DNA from: Arthrinium phaeospermum
Lineage: Eukaryota; Ascomycota; Sordariomycetes; Amphisphaeriales; Apiosporaceae
Length of the DNA: 64,000 nucleotides
Assembly (NCBI GenBank): GCA_006503535.1
Contig: QYRS01000002.1
Location: 248,001 to 312,000, forward strand
Reading direction: 5' to 3'
Positions 12,248 to 23,793 of the stretch are shown here, piece after piece (positions within the stretch are counted from its first letter, which is position 1; each line of letters begins with the position of its first letter). The notes beneath the pieces are model-generated. The model worked only from the letters and a program-made list of their open reading frames with translations, had not been told where the DNA came from and searched no databases. A program made the position numbers and the translations under genes.

Positions 12248-13295
12248 TATGAGAGAGCCAATGAGAGCAAAGGGTCCTTCCTTAATGTTCTAGGTAGCAC
12301 GTAGGCATGTGATGTTAGGGGCCAGGGGTTGTTAAGCAAGGAGCAAGCAGCAAGCAATCAATGTGTGCCGCCCGGGTGTTTGCGACGCTTGTGCGGGCGC
12401 GGTGCAGCTGTCACGTCAGAGTTTAGGGTGTGCCCGCCCACTAAACCCAGGGCCCGAAAGTTCCCCTCTCGCGCCCCACGCACCCACCAGGCTAAAGATC
12501 AGGATCCTGTCAATGCTCTCTAGTGACACACTGACACTGCAAATCGTTAGGACGTCTTAGCACCCCCAAAGTCAAATTCAACGACATCTATCAAAGGCTC
12601 CATTTTCGTAGTTTGTGATAGTATGGGGCACGTATCGAGCTATTATCATTGGACTTAGGGAGCGGGCTGTCCGGGGTCTCCTGGCGCAATACTGCTTGAA
12701 ACGCTTGACCAGGTGATAGGGGTGATGAGAGTTAGCGCTGTCGCCCAGGCAGGCTGCTGCAAACTCGTTGTTGGCGGTTGGGGCTTGCATGATTTGGTGC
12801 ATTCATCCCTTGAGTCAATACCACACAGTGCCCCCGGGGCACGCCAGATTCAATTCCATCGCTGGAACCGAGACAGCTCCAACCGCTGTCAGCGCCCCGG
12901 CCAAGCTGCCATTTGCTGATGCGATTGCAATTGCACAACAGGCCCAACGGTTCTCTGAATCATCAGCTCGTAGATGTAGTAAGCAGTTCAGATCACGCCC
13001 ATGGTGGACTAGCATAAAGCCATATTTGCATACTTGGCTTCAAGGGAAGGCTGATGAATGTGCTCCTCTGCATGTACAGCACAGGCGTCTAGAGGAATGT
13101 ACACAATGCATACCAATCAGCGTTATGTTGATTTTCTGCATGTCTTTCCCAAAGCTGGACTGCTCCCAGTTCCAACATCATCCACTTAGGCGGTAAATGG
13201 ATCAGAACGCAATGGAACTCTCAAGATATACTACAACTGAGTCTGCATCACTGGAATTTACTGTGAATAATCCACATCAAGCCGCAACTCATCTC
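12248..13295. other. Intergenic, no gene supported
   Basis: This region lies between the DUF1749 promoter and the 3' end of the first permease. At 12908-12920 it contains a sequence close to the upstream motif of the permeases (TGCCATTTGCTGATG against TGCAGTTTGCTGATG at 18977). No coding signal was found. Confidence 0.5.
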
Positions 13296-15066
13296 CTAGT
13301 CTAGCTTCCGTACATATTCCACCGGTCCGACGTACCGCTTCCGCGCCCACACGGCGTAGTACAGCAGAGAAGCAACAACAGACACGCCGTACACGAGGAT
13401 GTTCCAATTCATCAGATCCGGCGTCGGATGCGGCACGGGCGGGAAGAAGGCGAACACGAAAGCGATGAAGAGGAAGACGATCGCCATGAAGTTGATAGGC
13501 AGCCCCCACCGGCCGAGGGGGAACTTGCTGGGCAGTAAAGGCTGGTTCGTGACCCGGCGCCAGAAGACGCAGCCGATGCTGCACATGTAGCTGGAGAGGA
13601 TGGCGTTGGTGCTGAGCGACGTGAGGGAGTTCAGGGCGACGGGTGACCCGATGGCGATTAGTGAGAGGAGGACGGTCACGATCAAGGTCATGGTAATCGA
13701 GTTTACGGGCAGGTTGAGGCCCGGATGAACATCTGAGCGAGGCTGTCAGTTGACTGGCGTTTCCAGGAAGCGTCAACTGCTGTGACAAATACTCACAAGC
13801 GAACCAACGAGAAAAAGGCATCCCTTGGTCACGCGAGAAGGCCCAGAGCTGGCGGGATGAAGTCGCTACGTTGGTCATGTTTCCGGCAATGGTCATCACG
13901 ATGACAAACGCGGCCATGGCGGTCGCGCCGCTCTTCGACTGCGTGGCAGTCTGGAAGACGGTGAGATACGGAGTAGGCGAGCTGGCCACCTCATCGTAGT
14001 TGCCGAGGCAGGAGCAGAACGTGATCAACATGACCCAACCTGGTAGGTTGCCAGTTATTAGCAAGTGTGACCTTCACGTGTGGAGGGCTAGACTGTAAGT
14101 CACTTACCAGAAGCGCCGCTAAAGAAGGTCGTCCACACGATGGACTGCGGGAGGGTTTTGGCGGCATCCTGCAACTCCTCCGACATGTGTACTGCAGCGT
14201 CGGCACCGAGCAATGGGTAAATCCCGTTCATGACCCCGATCAGCGTACTCGCTCCCAGACTCCCCCAGCCGCCGCCGTCGGTAAAAGTAGTAAATACCTC
14301 CGAAGCCGGTGTTCTAGGAGCGAGGACCCAAAGGGGCACCATGATCCCGATGAAGCCCAATACATGAATCGTCAAGAGCCCTGCCTCTACCAACGGCAAC
14401 TTCCTCGCCAGCGCCACGTTAAAGAAGACGGAGAAGCCGGCGACGGCGATAGCGATCAGGACCCCGTGGAACGACTGGGACGAGTAGTTGTCGTAGTTCA
14501 GCTCGATCAGGCCCTGGATCTGGCTACCCGCAATGTACGCCGTCGAGGCGCCCCCCGTCTGCCAGGCCAGGACACACATCCAGCCCATCAGGTAGCTCAG
14601 GAACTTCTGGTGCTGCTTCGGGGCGAATTCAGAGATCCAGTGGTACTGGCCGCCGGTCGTCGGCGCCATTGAAGCCATCTCCGCCATGGACACGTTCACG
14701 AACCCGAAGCCGGCCCAGCAGACGGCGTACATCCAGATCATGCCCGCCGTCCCTCCGTTCTGCAGACCGATGCTGGCCACGCTCAGAACGGCCTCCCATG
14801 ACTGCATGAGGATCATGGAGAAGCCGAAGATGCTCAGAAAACGGAAGTTGCGCTGGGATCGGGCAGGTCAGTCAGGATACTCTGATCAGGGGGAAGCCTG
14901 GGGCGGCCTCCTGACTTGCCTTTAGCTCCTGGGCCTTGCCCATGCGTAGCATATCGCGCCGGTCTTGCGCATTGCCTTCTTTCAGGTCGGAGGCATCGCT
15001 AAGCTCGATATCGTTGACCGTGGACTGCTCATTCTTGATCTCCTCGGATTTCCCGTCGCGGGCCAT
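13296..15066 (-). CDS. Amino-acid/choline permease, APC family, copy 1
   Basis: There are four exons, 15066-14920, 14852-14108, 14039-13797 and 13732-13296, encoding 523 residues. The cytosolic leader (RRDMLRMGKAQELKRNFRFLSIFGFSM) is the hallmark of the fungal GABA/choline/amino-acid permease group (Uga4/Hnm1 type). TM1 carries GGTAGMIWMY, and the family block FVNVSMAEMASMAPTTGGQYHWISEF follows. About 12 hydrophobic segments run to the C-terminal RKRYVGPVEYVRKLD. Intron 1 appears to use a GC donor (AAG then GCAAGT at 14919-14914) where copy 2 has GT. The start MARDGK lines up with MAPNDK of copy 2, so a longer upstream frame was not used. The product should import an amine or amino acid across the plasma membrane by proton symport. 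The exact substrate is not readable. Confidence 0.9.
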
Positions 15067-15705
15067 CTTTATGACTGGTGAATCACGCTTGGGGCGAAGG
15101 TTATATATGGTCAATGTGGTGGAAGGCAACAGAAAAAAAGCAGAACCTAAGCTGGGGAGAACCGAGGAAAGGAGAATGGCAAACTGGGATACTGTTGACA
15201 AAAGCACTCAATCGTACCTGCAGCAGAACTGTGCTTTCGGGGGGAAGAAAGACCGCATGGTATGCAGGAGTCAATTCCAAAATGCAACTCACAGAGCTGA
15301 TACCTACGGGCCGACATAATGGGAATTTGTTGCAAGACCCGCATGAGCTTCTAATTATCTGTCACATGCAATGCCAGCAGAGCCAGTATGTCCATCACTT
15401 TTTCAGTTCGCAGTGGCTTCTCGGCCAAATACCCCGAATTAGCTGCAACTCTGTAAGGAGGTGGTGCTGGCGGACGGGATGGAAGGGTGTTCGGGTCAGT
15501 TTTATCCAGGTTTGGCGAGTTGGGGGGCATGCATGGTCACCATTCGGGCTATTCCCGCTCTCCGGATGTCACCCTCCCACCATCCCAGCGGTTGCTTCTA
15601 TCGCCAAGTCGCATGAGGAAGAGACCGCCTCTACGGAGGACCTGCGATGGGAATCTCGCTTACACATCTGAATCTCGAGTTCAGCACTGTGCTACATAGT
15701 AAATA

Positions 15706-15716
15706 TGCAGTTTGCT
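15706..15716 (-). promoter_or_regulatory. Repeated motif TGCAGTTTGCT, site 1 upstream of permease copy 1
   Basis: This exact 11-base word lies 640 bases upstream of the permease copy 1 start. A second copy follows 116 bases further out. The same pair occurs upstream of copy 2. It is a candidate transcription-factor site, inferred only from the repeated occurrence. Confidence 0.4.
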
Positions 15717-15821
15717 GTTGCTGCTGGACCTTCAGCTTGGGCCACCAAGCCACCCAGCACCCAGCCGGGAACGCTCAAGCTGCGGAAGCGAATCGCTTAC
15801 CTAAAAGAGACAAGAGAGACC

Positions 15822-15832
15822 TGCAGTTTGCT
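15822..15832 (-). promoter_or_regulatory. Repeated motif TGCAGTTTGCT, site 2 upstream of permease copy 1
   Basis: This is the second exact copy, 756 bases upstream of the permease copy 1 start, in the same orientation as site 1 and preceded by CC as in the distal site of copy 2. Confidence 0.4.
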
Positions 15833-16404
15833 CCAATGGAGGGGTTATCTCTATATGGGATCCAATTCTTCCAAAAACACTCATTCGGCCAAGCGACCCG
15901 AGCAGCGATGTTACCCAGCCAGATCCCAATTCTATGCCAAGTCATGGGCTGATCCTCGGCTGGTTGGCCGCTACGAACTATTGGCGTGCACTCCATGGGG
16001 CTTGCAGCACCGTAATCCCTTGCGTCAATACGATAATGCACACAATATCAACCAGCAACCCAACCCCAACCCGCGAACCAGTTTCAAGCCCACGTGTGTG
16101 CTTGGGAGCCCGTGCCATCTGCGGAGTTGGCCCCTACAAGGCTGGCCAGGAAGCTTGGTTTGAGTCGTCAGCTCAGAAAGCGGATGTACCCGGTCAACCA
16201 GAACCACGGCCAACCAAGGAAACCATACATGCCGTTGGTTATCTTCCGTCAGGGCTACATGAATGTATACTTCACGTGTATCGAACTGCCCGAACTCAAT
16301 ATCACAGTTTCTCGTCGTTATAGCAATATGCAACGCAACCAGGCGCTGGATGCCATTCAATGTCTAGACCCAACTACTTCTGAAGTCGCCTCCTATTTCC
16401 GATC

Positions 16405-18174
16405 TCAGTCCAGCTTCCGCACATACTCCACAGGCCCAACGTATTGTTTCCTAGCCACGGCCGCGTAGTAGACCAGCGAGCCGACGACCGTGCAGCCCCA
16501 GATCAGGATGTTCCAGTTCATCAAGTCGGGCGTCGGCATCGGCGACGGCGGAAAGAAGGAAAAGACAAAGGCGACGAACAGGAACATCATCGAGACCACG
16601 TTGATGAACAATCCATAACGGCCCAGCGAGAGTTTGCTCGGGAGCAGGGGCTTGTGGGTCAGGCGGCGCCAGAGCACGCATCCGATGCTGCAGACGTAGC
16701 TGGAGAGGATGGCCGTGCCGCCTAGCGAGGTGAGGGTGTTGAAGGCTACGGGGGATCCGATGGCGATGAGGGACAGCAGTATGGTGAAGATTAACGTGGT
16801 GATGATGGAGTTGACCGGTAAGTTGAGGCGCGGGTAGACGTCTATGGACAGCATTAGCACTTGGGCGAACCCCGAACGTAGTTCTTGACGGGTGACTTGC
16901 ATGAGAACCATGATGAAAAGGGCATGCCCTTGTCGCGAGAGAAAGCCCACAATTGACGCGACGCCGTGGCGTGTTGGGTGAGGATCCCGGCGATTGTCAT
17001 GATGATGATCAGTACGCTCATGGCCGTGGCCCCACCGGCGCTCTGCGTCGTGTTGTAGAACATGGCAATGAAAGGAACCCCAGTCTTGGAGTCCAAGATG
17101 CTGGTCAAGTCACCCAGAGTGGAGCAGAAGGTGATGAGCATGATCCATCCTACCGTGCAGGCCAGTGTCAGCGAACTTCTATCGGCAAGACAACGTGAAT
17201 TGACCTACCTAAAGCACCATTGACGAGGGTAGTGGCAATCATGGAACGTGGCAGCGTCCTCGAGGCGTCCTGGAGCTCTTCGGACATGTGCACGGCGGCA
17301 TCGGCTCCGAGGAGGGGAAGAAGGCTGGCCGTAATGCCCACCATGGTGCTCGTACCGACGCTGCCCCAGCCACCCCCATCGTTGAACGTGGTGAAGACCT
17401 GGGAGGCCGGCGTCCGGGGCGCCAGCACCCACAGCGTGACCAAGATGGCGACGAACCCCAGAATGTGGATGCAGAGCAGCCCCGCCTCCACGAGGGGCAG
17501 CCTGCGCGCCAACACGATATTGAAGAAGACCCCGAAGGCGGCCAGGGCGATGGCCAGCAGCGTGCCGTGCCAGGGGTGCGGCTCGTAGTAGCGCGGCGCG
17601 TAGTTGAGCACGAGCAGGCCCTGGACCTGCGTGCCGGCGATGTAGCACGTGGACGCGATGATGGTCTGCCAGGCGAGCACGCACATCCAGCCCATGATGT
17701 AGCTGAGGAACTTCTGGTACCGGCGCGGCGCGAACTCGGACACCCAGTGGTACTGCCCGCCCGTCGTCGGCGCCATCGAGGCCATCTCCGCCATCGAGAG
17801 GTTGACGAAGATCCAGCCGACCCACGACGCCAGGTACAGCCAGATGTAGCCGGCGGTGCCGCCGTTGGTGAGGCCGATGGCGCCGAGCGAGAAGATGGCT
17901 TCCCACGACTGCATCAGGATCATGGTGAAGCCAAAGATGGAGATGAAACGGAAGTTCCTCTGTCGGGGGTGGACGGCGGAGGTGGGTGTCAGTCGCGGAG
18001 ACCTAAAGCCAAGACGGGAACTTCGCGTACCTTCAACTCCTGGGTCTTGCCCATGCGGGTCATGTCCCGGCGATCTTGCTCATTGCCATCCTCCGGGTCG
18101 ACAATATCGCTATCCAGTTCGATATCAATTGGCGCATCGCTTTTGGTATAATTGAGCTTGTCGTTCGGTGCCAT
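16405..18174 (-). CDS. Amino-acid/choline permease, APC family, copy 2
   Basis: There are four exons, 18174-18031, 17959-17209, 17149-16901 and 16841-16405, giving 526 residues. Intron positions match those of copy 1 exactly, and the proteins share nearly every family block (RRDMTRMGKTQELKRNFRF, MAEMASMAPTTGGQYHW, GADAAVHMSEELQDA, KQYVGPVEYVRKLD), so the two genes arose by tandem duplication. Intron 3 here seems to use a GC donor (TCAT then GCAAGT at 16900-16895), while the equivalent intron of copy 1 uses GTGAGT. The two copies differ most in the N-terminal 30 residues and around residues 150-170 (the loop after TM4). This suggests altered regulation or substrate preference, which is inference. 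Confidence 0.9.
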
Positions 18175-18858
18175 CTTGATTGGTCTCGGAGGACACCTGG
18201 AGTAGGGGTTGTGCGATTTTGGGAAAGGCTGATTGATATGGGACAGGACATATGACCACCAGACCAATACTTCGTTGATGTAGATCAAAAGGGATGCAAA
18301 GAAGGGTGGTACTGGATTCTAGAAGAAAGTCAAGTCATACTTGTAGCGCAGTATTACTCCTCGCATCATTCATTGCACCATCTGCGGGAGCGGAGAAGAG
18401 AGATAATACCACATGGGACACTGGGAGGGGATCGATCAATAGTTCCGAACTGCCGACCAGTTTGATCATGGCTGCATGGACTTGGAGAGCTGAGACATTT
18501 TTGGCGGGCGGCCCGATGCAGTGGTAATCGTTTGGTTAGAGCTGTAAGCGACTTCAATACGGCCTGTCAGGGTGATAATGCAGCCCATATACGCGCCAGT
18601 CACTCAGCGTCCCAATTACCCTGGTTCTTTGGATCGCCACAAAGTTGGTCTTTTCCCGTTTCATCCCTAGCGTGGCTGCGGGCGAGGATGACAGCCTTCC
18701 CATTGGTCTTACTGAGGAAGGCAGAGATCGCCCCCCTGATTACTCGGGACATTTCGCTTAGACCAATCCTCCCGCGCCTGAGACTCGGGTCTAAAACTGG
18801 CAGTTGGGCCAAGCCAAAACTCCCGTGTTCCCAGACGTTGTCAATGGTCAGCATTGGA

Positions 18859-18869
18859 TGCAGTTTGCT
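18859..18869 (-). promoter_or_regulatory. Repeated motif TGCAGTTTGCT, site 1 upstream of permease copy 2
   Basis: This exact 11-base copy lies 685 bases upstream of the permease copy 2 start. It mirrors the position of site 1 of copy 1 (640 bases). Confidence 0.4.
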
Positions 18870-18976
18870 ACACACCTTGTCGTTTTCCTGTCAGCGCTGA
18901 CCACCCAAAAGCGAGCCACCCCCGGCCACTGCAAAACTCGCAACGTGCCGGTTACGCGAAACGGGTCTAAAAGGCC

Positions 18977-18987
18977 TGCAGTTTGCT
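18977..18987 (-). promoter_or_regulatory. Repeated motif TGCAGTTTGCT, site 2 upstream of permease copy 2
   Basis: This exact copy is 118 bases from its partner, against 116 bases in the copy 1 promoter. The 13 bases GGCCTGCAGTTTG here recur in reverse orientation at 19621-19633, just before the rhodopsin-domain start codon. Confidence 0.4.
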
Positions 18988-19645
18988 GATGTCCGGCATC
19001 TCTCCCCCCATAGCTCACATATCAACTTCTAGTCTTCCAGCCCACCCTGCTTGCACCTGAGCTGATGCCACGATGGCGGCGCCATGGGCTGATTGACAAA
19101 CCTCCAGTTCACGACACCTACTTGCCAACCGTGACCCGACCAAAAGGACGAGGGGTCAATGCGAGTGTAGCAGTCTACCAGGACTATCCTTCGCTTGCCT
19201 TCGCCTGCGAGCATTCTCAGCGTTCTCAGCTCTTATTGTCGTCCCTAAGACTCATCTGCCTCTCCGAGAAATTTGGTTCCCTGCCAAATTGACCCAGCGC
19301 AACGGAACCGCCCTGGAACGAACAACAGCACCCAGAAACAGCAGAAAGAAGTTTGAACATGCATGCTTCCTCCCTGCCAATGTCACCTACACCTCCCAAC
19401 GGCCAACTTTAGCGGCACATCCGACCTTCTCACCGCACACCTAATTTGAGGTGAAGTAGGAAAATCCGAAGAGATAACTACTGCAAGTGACCAGGTCTTT
19501 CCCTTTTTTTTCTTCCCCTATCTCGGGTTTTGTCCCGACAGACCAATGAGTCTGTTAAAGCAAAGCCGGAAGGAATTGCTGCGACATATTATCCCGCCAC
19601 AATATATCCGACCGGCTCCACAAACTGCAGGCCGCCGACGAGACC

Positions 19646-20970
19646 ATGAGCTCTTTAGGCGCGGGTGATGACGACATCACCGGCTCCACGCGCTTTTCGC
19701 CCATCACCGAGACCGACCATGCCGGGTATATCTGGATCGTCACCATCATCGGGACCGTCTACACGGCGCTGTCTCTCCTACTAAGAGCGTGGATCAAATA
19801 CCGGGTCTACGGCTGGGACGACTTGCTGATCGCCGTGGGGACCGTGCTACATCTGGGCCAGTCTATAGCGGTCTATCTGGGTCTTTCCTACGGACTGGCC
19901 AAGTCGAACGCCATCACCGACGCCGCCGACAGCCCGGCCGCGAGCAAGGCGTGGTTCGCCGTGGAACTGATGGGTCTCCTTGTCCTGGGCATCTCGAAAT
20001 GCTCGGTTCTGGCGTTGATGTTGCGGGTGTTTACCCCTGAGACGGGCATCACCTCGGGATATCGTGCTTGTCTGGTCTTGACCATGGTTAGCGCCGTCTG
20101 GTGTCTCGCCTCCGTCGTGGCCATCTCGGCTGGTTGTGACACCGCTACCATTCTCTCGTCCGCCAACAAGGACTCTTGTCCTGGCCTGGTAAGTCACATG
20201 GATGGGTGAAGAGTCAAACCCCTTTCACATGACTGACGGGATATTGCATGTATTAGTACAACCGCCTGCTCGGGATCACCGTACCCGACATCATCACCGA
20301 CGTCATGATCTGCCTCATCCCTCCCTGGGCCACGCTGCCCCTCCACATGACCAAAGGCGTGCGCTTCCACGTCTCGCTCGCCTTCAGCTTCCGCCTCTTC
20401 GTCGTCCCCCTCGCCGCCCTCCGCATTTACTATTTCCAAAGGGACGTCACCGCCGCCGACTCGACCGCCGACGCCCAGTTCGCCATCGCCAACAGCCTCC
20501 TCTTCCAGCAGGCCGCCCTCGTCGTCTCGCTCATCAGCGCCACCATCCCGAACCTCCGCACCTTTATGAAGTCCATCAACTCGGGCTTTACCCTGCCGCC
20601 GCTCGCGACCGAGCAGACGCGCGCCTTTGCGCTGCGGACCTTTGGGGGCAGCACCATGGTCCACGGGCGTAGCAGCGGGAGCAACGGGCACCACCACAGC
20701 GCGGGCGGGAACACCACCAACACCACCACGAACAAGTCGTTCGCCACCTCGAGCGGCAGCGGGAACCGGGATCATCCCGCAGAGGAGCTGTCGCTGCGTC
20801 CGGACGGGGTGCACCACCAGGCGCGCATCTCGCACGTGCGGCAGCCGAGCGATGCGGCGTCGGAGCAGGACAGCAGCTTCAACCGGTCCGGTAGCCAGGA
20901 GCGGATCATTACGAAGCGGATGGAGTGGGATGTGCGTCATGATACCAACGACACTCACGATAGCATATGA
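19646..20970 (+). CDS. Fungal rhodopsin-domain (PTH11-like) integral membrane protein
   Basis: There are two exons, 19646-20188 and 20257-20970, joined as SCPGLYNRLLG, giving 418 residues. Seven hydrophobic segments can be followed: IWIVTIIGTVYTALSLLL, LLIAVGTVLHLGQSIAVYL, AVELMGLLVLGISKCSVLAL, LVLTMVSAVWCLASVVAI, IITDVMICLIPPWATL, LAFSFRLFVVPLAALRIYYF and LFQQAALVVSLISATI. The YGWDD motif after TM2 and the VPDIITDVMICLIP block before TM5 are typical of the fungal rhodopsin-domain family. The cytosolic tail is rich in Ser, Asn, Gly and His. Some family members act in surface sensing, but a role here is inferred. No CFEM domain is present at the N-terminus. Confidence 0.85.
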
Positions 20971-21423
20971 TGTGGATAGATATCATGGTCTGGTTGGTCT
21001 TCTGTTTTTGAAAAAGCCTTTACCCGTGGCTACTTTATGTTGCTGGATATTCCCTGTACATTTACTTCATTCAAGCTGTTATAGATTTACATTGTTCTGC
21101 ATGATTACAGATTTCGATGCTGGTATATATATCCACCCGATGCATCTTGACTCAAGTCTTGACGGTGATTCGCGGTAGTTGAAATCAATATAGCGATATG
21201 TGATTTGTGGAAAAGGGCAATCACTACTCTGCTTCCTGCGAGGTGGGTCAAGACATCCGGGGCATCTTCGGCCAAATCCCCCAGCGTATCCATTAAACAA
21301 GCATTGGGGAGGTCGACGGCTCGCCGCTAAGAGTCACCGGCTGTTCTAAATACCGTAAGATGTGGCATTTCCTCTGATCTGTCTCTTCGCGGCTGCTTCT
21401 TCTCTCCCGGCAGACCACGAACT
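20971..21423. other. Intergenic, 3' flank and F-box gene promoter
   Basis: This is an AT-rich 3' flank followed by a pyrimidine-rich stretch before the next start codon. No gene is seen. Confidence 0.6.
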
Positions 21424-22920
21424 ATGGCTCAGCCCTACTTCGAGAGGCTGCCGCCAGAGCTTCTACTCCCCATCTTCTCCCGTCTCTCCGGCCTAGAATG
21501 TCTCGACAGCCTGCTTCGGGCTTCTCCCGCCGCATACCGGGTCTTCGACACCTACGGCGCCGAGATCTTCGAACCACTCCTGTCGAAAGGTGAGATCCAC
21601 CAGTTCACCGTCTCCCTGATCCGGATCACTGCCTACCTGCGGACGTCTTCGCTCCCTCCCCATGTCCACGATCTATTCACCCTGCGCAATTGTCTCGCAG
21701 GCGAGACGACGGCGTACAGGTGGGAACCGCCCCGCTGGGAGCACCCGCCCTGCCCCTTGCCCACCGGTATAACCGCCACGGCTCTCCGCGGCCTCCTGGC
21801 CAGCCACCGGAAAGTCGTGGCGCTTACCGTCGGGAGCCTCGAGTACTACTTGGGCCTGTTCAACGCGTCGAAACCGGCACATCTGGCGGACAGGGAGTTC
21901 TTCTACGCCCTCGAACATGGCGACGGATGGAAGTGCGACTACGTCGGCGCGTGGCAGCCGGACCCGCCCCCCGAGCCTTGTCCTCTGCGCGGCGCGGGTG
22001 GGCCGCCGACCTGGGTCGAGGAGCAGCGCGTCATGCGCGCCTGCTGGCGCCTGGAGCTCTTCGAGAGCGCCAGGGTCGGCATCGAGGCCGGACGTCTCCC
22101 CTGGCCGCCGGACGTCGACATCTACGAGCCGCACCTGCGGGGGATGGGGACCGACCCACGCACGTTCTACGACCCCATGCTGGGGGCGCCTGGGTGGTCG
22201 CACCGCCGCCGCAGGGGTCCGCCTGGGCGGCACGAGGAGGGCGACGTCGATCCGCATCCCACGACGGAGCCGGCGCACGACCTCGACGCCGAGTTGATGA
22301 CGACGGTGCAGACCTACCTGGCGGAGCACCGGCCAAGCCTCGCGGCGCTCGCCAGGGCCAGGAGAAGCTGGCGGGTGCCGGCGCCGGAGGGGCCAGGGGA
22401 CCTGGACGCCCTCGGCAGTGTGTCGGGGGTCCTGCTGTTCTACCACGACGACGACGACCACGACGACGCGAGCGGCGGCGGCGGGGAGGAGGACCCTGCC
22501 GCCGCCGAAAGCCACGCTTCTTCGCCGATCCGGCACGTGAGCTTCGAGCCGTTCCGCCGCGCCGGCTTCGCCATCTGGAGCGAGCGCCGGTTGCGGGCGG
22601 GCGAGGCGTTCGGCTCGCCCACGCTGTGGCAGCGCTGGGAGTTCGACTGCTGCCTGGCGGCCTGGCGGGGCGTCCTGACGCCCGCGATGCTCCGCGAGAT
22701 GGTCGGGGAGAACGCAACGGGCGGCACCGCGTGGCCGGCGGCTCGGACTAATAGCTAGACGGACACGGGTGCCGGCGACGACGCCGGGGAGATTGGGCTG
22801 CTGCCCGGGTGGGTGGGCCGGTCGGAGCACTTCACGTACCGGGATCGGAAGGGGGCGCGCGCCGCCGACTGTCTCGCGTGCGGGCGGACATGGGACTGGT
22901 TCCTCCATGAGGAATTTTGA
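21424..22920 (+). CDS. F-box-like domain protein with probable C-terminal exon
   Basis: The open frame from 21424 begins with FERLPPELLLPIFSRLSGLECLDSLLRASPAAYRVF, a recognisable F-box-like helix set (residues 6-42), and reaches a TAG at 22756-22758 (444 residues). The same frame then continues without stops to TGA at 22918-22920, and that tail reads like real protein (LLPGWVGRSEHF, then ADCLACGRTWDWFLHEEF). Just before the TAG is a branch-site-like GACTAAT, so the TAG is better read as a splice acceptor. A GTCGGG donor at 22702 would remove 57 bases in phase, giving about 479 residues. Otherwise the stop is a true truncation or a sequencing error. F-box proteins usually recruit substrates to SCF ubiquitin ligases. 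The substrate is unknown. An acidic HDDDDHDD run lies in the C-terminal half. Confidence 0.7.
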
Positions 22921-23793
22921 CTCGCCCCTACTTAAGCGGACAGAGGTGGCGCTAGATTCACGATTCGAGCAAGAGACGGGTACTAATCTCACGTATTGTC
23001 TCATTCGCCGATGATGGTGCATCTAAAAGCTAACCCATTTTTCCTCATATGCATTCTTTTCGCCCACTTGGTTCGCAGCACACAAGTTCAAGCTCCCGGG
23101 TATGGATGCATTTGCCCACGGAACTCTGAACGTGGAAAACAATAGCTCTTCCTGTTTTCGCCATTTCCATGCTGCTGTCGTTGAAGATTAGTACCCAGCC
23201 GGCGGAAGTAGGTACTTTGAGATGTCATCGTCGACCCCCTGTCAGCCCCAATCGGGATCAAGGGCCATCAGTGAGCGGGTCTTCCGAGAGGTTGGTCAAT
23301 TATTGCTGGGCCAGGCCAAAGAAGTGCAGTGCATGCAAAATCCAGCATCAGACTACATAAATCATGTATCAATACATTATTTTGTCTTCTCTCTCTCTTT
23401 CGCCATGATTTTTCTATTTCGGATTCCTCTCAGGAGTTGGCAATCTTGAATTTTGTTGGCTTTGTTGAAGTCCATTTAAGGTGGCTGAGACAGTTCAGTT
23501 TGGTTCGCAAGGGCGGGTTCAGGCTAGGCGGGCTAACCCGCGTCCAACCGAGGGAGGAGAAAAAACAGGGGTCCAAAGTCCCCAAGAAAGGTCCGGCGGG
23601 CTTATTTTTATCTGTCTCCAAGCCGCTAAAAATAAATGACAATCGGAACCCCGACTTCGCCATCATTTCCTGGGTTCTTACGTCCACCATCGCCCAGAAC
23701 CGTTCGACTGTCGTTCGATTCTTGCCGTCTAATTACAACCATGATACCCCGGTAGAGCAAAAACTACCCCACCGACTCGCCGCCGTAATCGAC
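22921..23793. other. Intergenic, promoter/5' UTR of Mpv17 gene
   Basis: An open frame in phase with the Mpv17 gene extends back to about 23329, but its translation has no targeting or domain character, so I treat it as 5' UTR. The first half is the 3' flank of the F-box gene. Confidence 0.5.

Larger units (their letters stand above)
15067..16404. other. Intergenic between tandem permeases; promoter of copy 1
   Basis: The promoter of permease copy 1 and the 3' flank of copy 2 share this 1.3-kb stretch. It holds two exact copies of TGCAGTTTGCT, annotated separately, and no supported gene. Confidence 0.6.
18175..19645. other. Divergent intergenic region; promoters of permease copy 2 and rhodopsin-domain gene
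   Basis: The region holds two exact TGCAGTTTGCT sites and, 13-26 bases before the rhodopsin-domain start, an inverted 13-base partial match at 19621-19633. A pyrimidine-rich tract lies at about 19496-19520, typical of fungal promoters. No gene is supported inside. Confidence 0.6.

Noticed and set aside
15067..15207. Upstream extension of permease copy 1
   Set aside because: The paralogue begins at the matching internal Met, and the extra hydrophobic residues would precede a cytosolic leader.
21673..23022. Long antisense open frame (449 codons) opposite the F-box gene
   Set aside because: It is caused by the GC-rich codon bias of the plus-strand gene. The translation is Arg/Pro/Ala-rich and has no domain.
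23329..23793. In-frame N-terminal extension of the Mpv17 gene (155 codons)
   Set aside because: The downstream ATG at 23794 opens a typical mitochondrial presequence. The upstream translation has no domain character and looks like 5' UTR.
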